Source of the DNA: Bdellovibrionota bacterium
GTDB lineage: Bacteria > Bdellovibrionota > Bacteriovoracia > Bacteriovoracales > Bacteriovoracaceae
NCBI GenBank assembly: GCA_030836365.1
Contig: JAURQB010000079.1
Coordinates: 1 to 9,227, forward strand
DNA: 9,227 bases
Direction of reading: 5' to 3'
Part shown: positions 5,393-9,227 of the stretch, one piece after another
How positions within the stretch are numbered: position 1 is the stretch's first letter
Layout: each line of letters opens with the position of its first letter
The notes under the pieces: model-generated
Databases searched by the model: none
What the model saw: only the letters and a program-made list of their open reading frames with translations
What the model was told of the DNA's origin: nothing
Translations under genes and position numbers: made by a program

Positions 5393-7240
5393 TTATTCTT
5401 GAGGATAAAAATTCATTGGCTGAGTGACCTCAACAACTCCTCCCCCGCGTGGACTTGGGAATGGAATTCCTTTAAGAACGTTGACAACGCAACCTCTAAC
5501 AATTTGAGGCATTGAACTTTCTTTCACCCCTGCTCTAGTAACGTACCCCGAGGCACCGATAACGAAATTCAAGGTTATCCTGCCAGAGAATTCTTTATTC
5601 GATTTATCGAGCTCTTTTTGATAACAAAATCTGAATTGCGGTAAATGATCCATTAAGATTTTTCGAATTGTATCAGGGTCCATTCCGCCGAGTACCACAG
5701 TCCGAGATGGGATTCCGGCAGTCGCCATTACTTTATCGCTTTGAAAATCAGACAATGCACCTGTATCATCTAAATTTTTTGAGGCACTCTTGGATAAATC
5801 ATCCGTATTGCTTTCTACCTGACTTATTTTTACATTATCCCCTATATTTTTTGCAGATGGACTATCTGCAGTGTATTCAAAATTTTGTTGCTGCTCATTC
5901 GCTACATTAGAGATATCGCTCGCCTTACTTAAAACGTTTGGCAAGCTCGCTGAAAAGTCCATTGCCTTGTATGTATCAACATTACCACTTGTTTTTTTGA
6001 CCCGTTTGACGATCCTCTTTTTTGCAACCGTTTTGCTTTTGGTTCTTGAAGACTTTTTCTTGGCGATAGACTTCGCTTTTGACTTCTTTTTAAAAGTCTT
6101 ATTTCTCGCGACTTTTGCCTTTGTCTTTCTCGGAGATTTTTTAGCTTTCTGTGCAACTTTTTTATTTTTCTTCTCTGTCTTGTCTACAGCAATGGAGAGA
6201 ACGGGTTTTTTATACAATATGGATGCAAGTTTTTGTGGAGCTTTTTTTTCTTTGAGCTCCTCATTAACATCCATCACCCCAATAAAAAGAAGAAATATGA
6301 ATACAATGGCCATCACAATAGCAAAATATTTCCAAAACACTTTATCGTTGTTAATAAAAGGCTCTTCAATTGTCGTAGGTGGCGCCTGCGAAAGGCGGAT
6401 AAATATTTTCACTTGGTCGCTTAAAAAAACGGCAAGTGATTCATCGTCTAAAACATCCTTGTTCTTAGCCTCCGAAAGGTTCAAGAACTCAAAGCCATCA
6501 ATCGGCTGAACAATAAACTTACCTTGCTTTTTCATTAAGAAGATAATGTTTTCGCTCTTTCCTAGATATGGTAGGATCACACCATTTTTATTTTCACCAC
6601 CGTGAAGGTTAAATACGTCATCACCTGCGGGAAGATAATCAATACTCAGGATATGATGTCCAACGGTAACAGTTACCTCAATGGATTTCTGATATAAATC
6701 ATAATGGAGAACATTTTTTATATTCTCAGGCAGCTCAAATATATACTCCATTTGATCTGAGTTTTTGTGATTTTCAAGAGGATACTCAACCTTATCAAAA
6801 GAACCTTTTTTTCCTTGCGGCTGATTAACTTTATTGACCCTTTTTGCCGTTAGTCCCCCGGGGAAACTGGGAGCCTTCTCTTCTTCTAAATTCAACAGAG
6901 GAGGTATCTCTTTTTTATTATCCAGAAGAGTAGAATCAAAAGAATCTAATCTATAACAGACTGAACCAAAAAAAATCTTATCACCGACTTTTGCATCTTT
7001 AACGATAGCACTCTGTCCATTGACATAAGTACCTTCAACAGTATTCATGTCATAGACTCGCAAACCGGTCAAAGTTACTTCAACCACTGCGTGTACACCC
7101 TCAACCCCATCATCTCTAATAATTAAATCACAGGATTCACCGCATCCAACGAGAATTCTTTTTTTATTTAAAACAAAGGATGCCAACTCATCCTCCGAAA
7201 CAAGCTCAAATTTAATATTTTTATGCTTTGTAACTTCCAT
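5393..7240 (-). CDS. FHA-domain inner-membrane protein with C-terminal AgmX/PglI TonB-like domain, GltG/NfsG-like
   Basis: Predicted transducer linking the inner-membrane motor to the envelope, 615 residues. An FHA-like domain spans about 9-98: ILVGCGESCDL, GVHAVVE with H50, and EGTYVNG with N74. A second cytoplasmic beta-rich region is at about 160-285. A single membrane span is at about 304-323 (W303 to M323) with no N-terminal signal, so the N-terminus is cytoplasmic and the C-terminus periplasmic. A strongly basic linker covers about 354-416, then a Ser/Asp/Asn-rich stretch to 514. The C-terminal domain (515-615) matches the AgmX/PglI C-terminal family: CY at 539-540, the second cysteine C584, GRITLNFVIGASG, and FPSPRGGGVVEVTQP. 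C539 and C584 may form a disulfide. The ATG lies 15 bp after the small exported gene with GGAATTGGAA upstream. GltG of the Myxococcus gliding machine and NfsG of the spore-coat machine share this architecture; orthology is inferred. The usual FHA arginine is missing. Confidence 0.88.
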   Translation of the reverse strand: MEVTKHKNIKFELVSEDELASFVLNKKRILVGCGESCDLIIRDDGVEGVHAVVEVTLTGLRVYDMNTVEGTYVNGQSAIVKDAKVGDKIFFGSVCYRLDSFDSTLLDNKKEIPPLLNLEEEKAPSFPGGLTAKRVNKVNQPQGKKGSFDKVEYPLENHKNSDQMEYIFELPENIKNVLHYDLYQKSIEVTVTVGHHILSIDYLPAGDDVFNLHGGENKNGVILPYLGKSENIIFLMKKQGKFIVQPIDGFEFLNLSEAKNKDVLDDESLAVFLSDQVKIFIRLSQAPPTTIEEPFINNDKVFWKYFAIVMAIVFIFLLFIGVMDVNEELKEKKAPQKLASILYKKPVLSIAVDKTEKKNKKVAQKAKKSPRKTKAKVARNKTFKKKSKAKSIAKKKSSRTKSKTVAKKRIVKRVKKTSGNVDTYKAMDFSASLPNVLSKASDISNVANEQQQNFEYTADSPSAKNIGDNVKISQVESNTDDLSKSASKNLDDTGALSDFQSDKVMATAGIPSRTVVLGGMDPDTIRKILMDHLPQFRFCYQKELDKSNKEFSGRITLNFVIGASGYVTRAGVKESSMPQIVRGCVVNVLKGIPFPSPRGGGVVEVTQPMNFYPQE

Positions 7241-7255
7241 ATAAATTCCAATTCC

Positions 7256-7510
7256 TTATTGAATACGCTCAATAGACAATATTACTTCTGGTCTAAAATT
7301 TTTTCGGTAAGGTAGTTTATTATTAAACTCTCTTTTAAATCTATTAATAATACTGATATCACCAGGAACACCTGTCTCTCCATCAACACTAATTTCCTCT
7401 AAATCAAATTTTTCATATTTCTTATATTTATAAATTACATTTTCTTTTTTTCTCTTTGCCTCAGAATAGCTAGAAAAAGTCAGGATAAAACTTATTAGTG
7501 CAATCTTCAT
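7256..7510 (-). CDS. Small exported protein (84 aa), possible GltF/CglF-like component
   Basis: I do not recognise a named domain. The protein starts with a short signal peptide, MKIALISFILTFSSYSEA, with likely cleavage near residue 18 before KRKKEN, leaving about 66 periplasmic residues. The mature part is charged: a KYKKYEKFDLEEI segment, then VDGETGVPGDISI in the middle, then an Arg/Lys-rich end, FKREFNNKLPYRKNF. No cysteine is present, so it is neither a lipoprotein nor disulfide-bonded. Its ATG overlaps the stop of the TPR lipoprotein gene by one base (TAATG), and the FHA/PglI gene begins 15 bp downstream, so it is firmly inside the operon and probably a stoichiometric part of the complex. 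Small exported proteins occur next to gltE/gltG-type genes in Myxococcus (GltF/CglF); assigning this one to them is a guess from position and size. Confidence 0.75.
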   Translation of the reverse strand: MKIALISFILTFSSYSEAKRKKENVIYKYKKYEKFDLEEISVDGETGVPGDISIINRFKREFNNKLPYRKNFRPEVILSIERIQ

Positions 7511-8427
7511 TATTTTAGTCCTATGATGTATTGTTTCATATGATTAAGTGATTCGAGATCACTAGATCTTTCGACTTTAAGTGACTTAAGTAATTTCAAA
7601 CCAGATTCTTTATCACCATCTATTGCTTCCAAAAGAGCATAATTAATATTGTCAAAAGTATTATTAAAACCACCAATTAACTTAAATATTTCCCTAGCTT
7701 CATTTAACTTTTTGAGCCGAACATAATTAGCGGCAAGCAGAGATAATATCTTCTTATTATTCTTATTATCTTTTAAAAGAGATTCTAAATTTTGAGCGGA
7801 TTTAGAAAAAAATCCCTTATTAAAGCTTAAAACCGCATGATTAAATTTAGCAGAATTAAGCCCAGTTTTACTTTTTGCGAATTCTAAGAGCATAAAAGAC
7901 TTTTGATGATCCCCTGCTAAAAAATATAATACTGCAAGGTTATTGATCGCAGGGCCATATTTCTCATTTATCCCAAGGGCATAATCAAAAAAGTATTTCG
8001 CTTTTTTCAATTCACGATTTTTTAAATAACAAATACCTTTAATATTCCAAAATCTTGGAGTTTTTGAATATTTTGAAAACAACGAGTTTAAAATCTTTAA
8101 ACCACTTTCAATTTTTCTCTGATGACAAAAAATAACTGCCTGAGTTAAAGGCTCTGAGACGTGGCCTAAATCACTTAGTTCCCTTATATTTAACTCACCG
8201 ACGGACTCCGTGATGATTCGATCAAAGTCATCAAGCTCATCTATTTCGGCGTCGGGATTACCTTTAAAAACACTCGTTCGACGACTGAACTCGCCATCAC
8301 TAATTTCATTTATCTCTAATTCCTCAAGTGCACTAATTTGTCGTTTGGGAGTTTCCACCTTGTTTTTTTTAACACCTGAACAACTGAATACAGTAAACAA
8401 TATAAAACAAAATAAAAATAGTTTCAT
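7510..8427 (-). CDS. TPR lipoprotein, GltE/NfsE (AglT)-like
   Basis: Predicted lipid-anchored scaffold of 305 residues. The N-terminus MKLFLFCFILFTVFSC is a signal peptide with a type II cleavage site (VFS before C16). An acidic, Glu/Asp-rich stretch (about 33-86, including DAEIDELDDFD) follows, then helical repeats from about 91 to 290. The clearest TPR units are at 124-157 (W127, G131, Y134, A143, A150) and 158-191 (N163, A165, Y168, G172), with weaker ones to the end. The start at 8427 is chosen because the upstream gene stops at 8429, one base before, with AGGGGG 7 bp upstream. A longer in-frame start at 8511 would overlap the upstream gene by about 83 bp. In the Myxococcus machines the equivalent place is taken by a TPR protein (GltE/NfsE). 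It probably bridges the periplasm to the outer membrane; exact orthology is unproven. Confidence 0.85.
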   Translation of the reverse strand: MKLFLFCFILFTVFSCSGVKKNKVETPKRQISALEELEINEISDGEFSRRTSVFKGNPDAEIDELDDFDRIITESVGELNIRELSDLGHVSEPLTQAVIFCHQRKIESGLKILNSLFSKYSKTPRFWNIKGICYLKNRELKKAKYFFDYALGINEKYGPAINNLAVLYFLAGDHQKSFMLLEFAKSKTGLNSAKFNHAVLSFNKGFFSKSAQNLESLLKDNKNNKKILSLLAANYVRLKKLNEAREIFKLIGGFNNTFDNINYALLEAIDGDKESGLKLLKSLKVERSSDLESLNHMKQYIIGLK

Positions 8428-8428
8428 C

Positions 8429-9227
8429 TCACAGCCCCCTATCAGAAACAATCCAGTAATTAAAATCAGAAACTGGAATCTTTCCAGAAGGTAACTCATT
8501 AGAAACCTCATTATTAAATAAGGTTAGGATTTCTTTTTTTATAATGATGTTTTTTAAATTAAGCCGAAGTTCGCTTTCTTGCTTATTTAAGCTCTTAGAC
8601 AAATCTAACATACTTTTCCTAAAAGCAGAGATGTACTCCTTGGATTTATTTGGAGGCGAAAACCTAGTGATCTCACTTGCAAGCCTTTGATAAGAATTTA
8701 TTAATAAGTTATACATTGGGGCAACAAACAACACGCCCCCTTTTTTAAGGTCATTAACGACATCTGCAGATAAGGAAGATATGTCGTTAATTCTTTTTTT
8801 CAAACGTGAGTTAAAGAGATTTTCAGGAAAAGACAATTTTTTATAAAAAATAGAACTGGAGCGTTTATTAAAATCGTAAAATCTAGAAATCGCAGATAAT
8901 TCTTTATAATATAAATTGTTAGATCGAGTTTTCTTGTATTTTGCATTCACTAGTTGAATTATTTTTTTCGCTTTTTTAGAGCTTTTTTGAAAGTAGCTCA
9001 ATGCAACCATCTTCGCCACTTCTAGCTCTTTGTCAGACTTTAGGTTTTTTATCTTTAATGTCTTAACAAGCTGTTTAAATAAAAAATCAATATCACCACT
9101 GACAAAAAAACTGTCATAACTTTTTATTATTAATTCTTCACGAAAATGCTTTTTCTTCACACATGATAAGAACTTAGCGGTCGACAATCTTGGCGTTTTA
9201 CTCTCAATTAAATATAAATTAAAGTAA
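8429..9227 (-). CDS. C-terminal part of a large helical protein, possibly GltD/NfsD (AgmU)-like; runs off right edge
   Basis: The reading frame is open to the edge of the window, so only the last 265 or so residues are seen and the true start lies outside. A TTG at 9187 could be read as a start, but the frame continues upstream without a stop and no ribosome binding site precedes it, so I treat the gene as partial. The visible part is almost entirely helical and rich in Lys, Ser, Leu and Asn, with no membrane span. Segments such as LFVAPMYNLLINSYQRLASEI and FSPPNKSKEYISAFRKSMLDLSKSL suggest amphipathic helix pairs, as in the tail of long TPR/HEAT-like scaffolds. It ends DFNYWIVSDRGL. It sits first in a tight operon with a TPR lipoprotein and an FHA/PglI protein, where Myxococcus has the large periplasmic TPR protein GltD/AgmU. 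That identity rests on context; the sequence alone shows only a helical scaffold. Confidence 0.7.
   Translation of the reverse strand, partial: YFNLYLIESKTPRLSTAKFLSCVKKKHFREELIIKSYDSFFVSGDIDFLFKQLVKTLKIKNLKSDKELEVAKMVALSYFQKSSKKAKKIIQLVNAKYKKTRSNNLYYKELSAISRFYDFNKRSSSIFYKKLSFPENLFNSRLKKRINDISSLSADVVNDLKKGGVLFVAPMYNLLINSYQRLASEITRFSPPNKSKEYISAFRKSMLDLSKSLNKQESELRLNLKNIIIKKEILTLFNNEVSNELPSGKIPVSDFNYWIVSDRGL
8435..8440 (-). promoter_or_regulatory. Ribosome binding site deciding the TPR lipoprotein start
   Basis: AGGGGG (minus strand) lies inside the last codons of the upstream gene, 7 bp before the ATG at 8427-8425. Together with the stop-to-start arrangement TGA-G-ATG it indicates translational coupling and supports the short form of the lipoprotein. 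Confidence 0.6.

Noticed and set aside
5929..6156. 75-codon minus-strand Arg/Lys-rich frame
   Set aside because: A shifted-frame shadow of the basic linker of the FHA/PglI protein; composition follows from the repeat-like AAG/AAA codons.
5993..6181. Lys-rich region as a histone-like or DNA-binding domain
   Set aside because: It follows the only membrane span of a protein whose N-terminal FHA domain should be cytoplasmic, so it is predicted to be periplasmic; DNA binding is unlikely.
5871..6509. 212-codon open frame on the plus strand, Phe/Leu-rich and membrane-like
   Set aside because: It lies wholly antisense to the FHA/PglI gene; its Phe/Leu runs are the complement of the Lys/Arg-rich linker codons (AAA/AAG read as TTT/CTT). 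No ribosome binding site or family match.
9185..9187. TTG at 9187 as the start of a 252-residue protein
   Set aside because: The frame stays open upstream to the window edge and there is no ribosome binding site before it, so the gene most likely starts outside the window.

Overview
The window is AT-rich and almost fully coding. It holds eleven protein genes, two of them cut by the window edges, and no RNA genes, mobile elements or CRISPR. Low GC, many Lys/Ile/Phe-rich proteins and an Agl/Glt-type (gliding or Nfs-like) envelope machine suggest a predatory or free-living delta-like proteobacterium, most plausibly a Bdellovibrionota member of the Bacteriovorax/Halobacteriovorax kind. That placement is inference from gene content, not a search result.

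Left part (1-3508), housekeeping. On the minus strand, a small RDD-family membrane protein is followed by polA, which encodes DNA polymerase I and runs off the left edge. PolA keeps its 5' nuclease motifs, but its 3'-5' proofreading motifs look degenerate. A divergent intergenic region (2477-2599) separates this pair from the plus-strand pair trxA (thioredoxin) and gmhA (sedoheptulose-7-phosphate isomerase, for LPS heptose), whose stop and start codons abut.

Central part (3509-5386, plus strand). After a 152-bp gap with two small dyads and an extended -10 promoter comes a three-gene motor operon. It encodes one TolQ/ExbB/MotA-type channel protein and two different TolR/ExbD-type proteins, the same 1+2 composition as the AglR-AglQ-AglS motor of Myxococcus.

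Right part (5393-9227, minus strand). A convergent operon, read right to left, encodes the C-terminal end of a large helical protein (edge-truncated), a TPR lipoprotein, an 84-aa exported protein and a 615-aa inner-membrane protein. The last has a cytoplasmic FHA-like domain, one membrane span, a very basic periplasmic linker and a C-terminal AgmX/PglI TonB-like domain. This set resembles the GltD/GltE/GltF/GltG or NfsD/E/F/G proteins that couple the AglRQS motor to the cell envelope.

The two operons meet tail to tail with 6 bp between stop codons. The likely combined function is proton-motive-force energy passed from the inner-membrane motor through the FHA/TonB-like protein to periplasmic and outer-membrane partners, for gliding, surface export or envelope remodelling. 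The most unusual points are the degenerate FHA site, the basic linker, the small exported protein and the tandem lipoprotein signals at the 8429-8511 gene junction.
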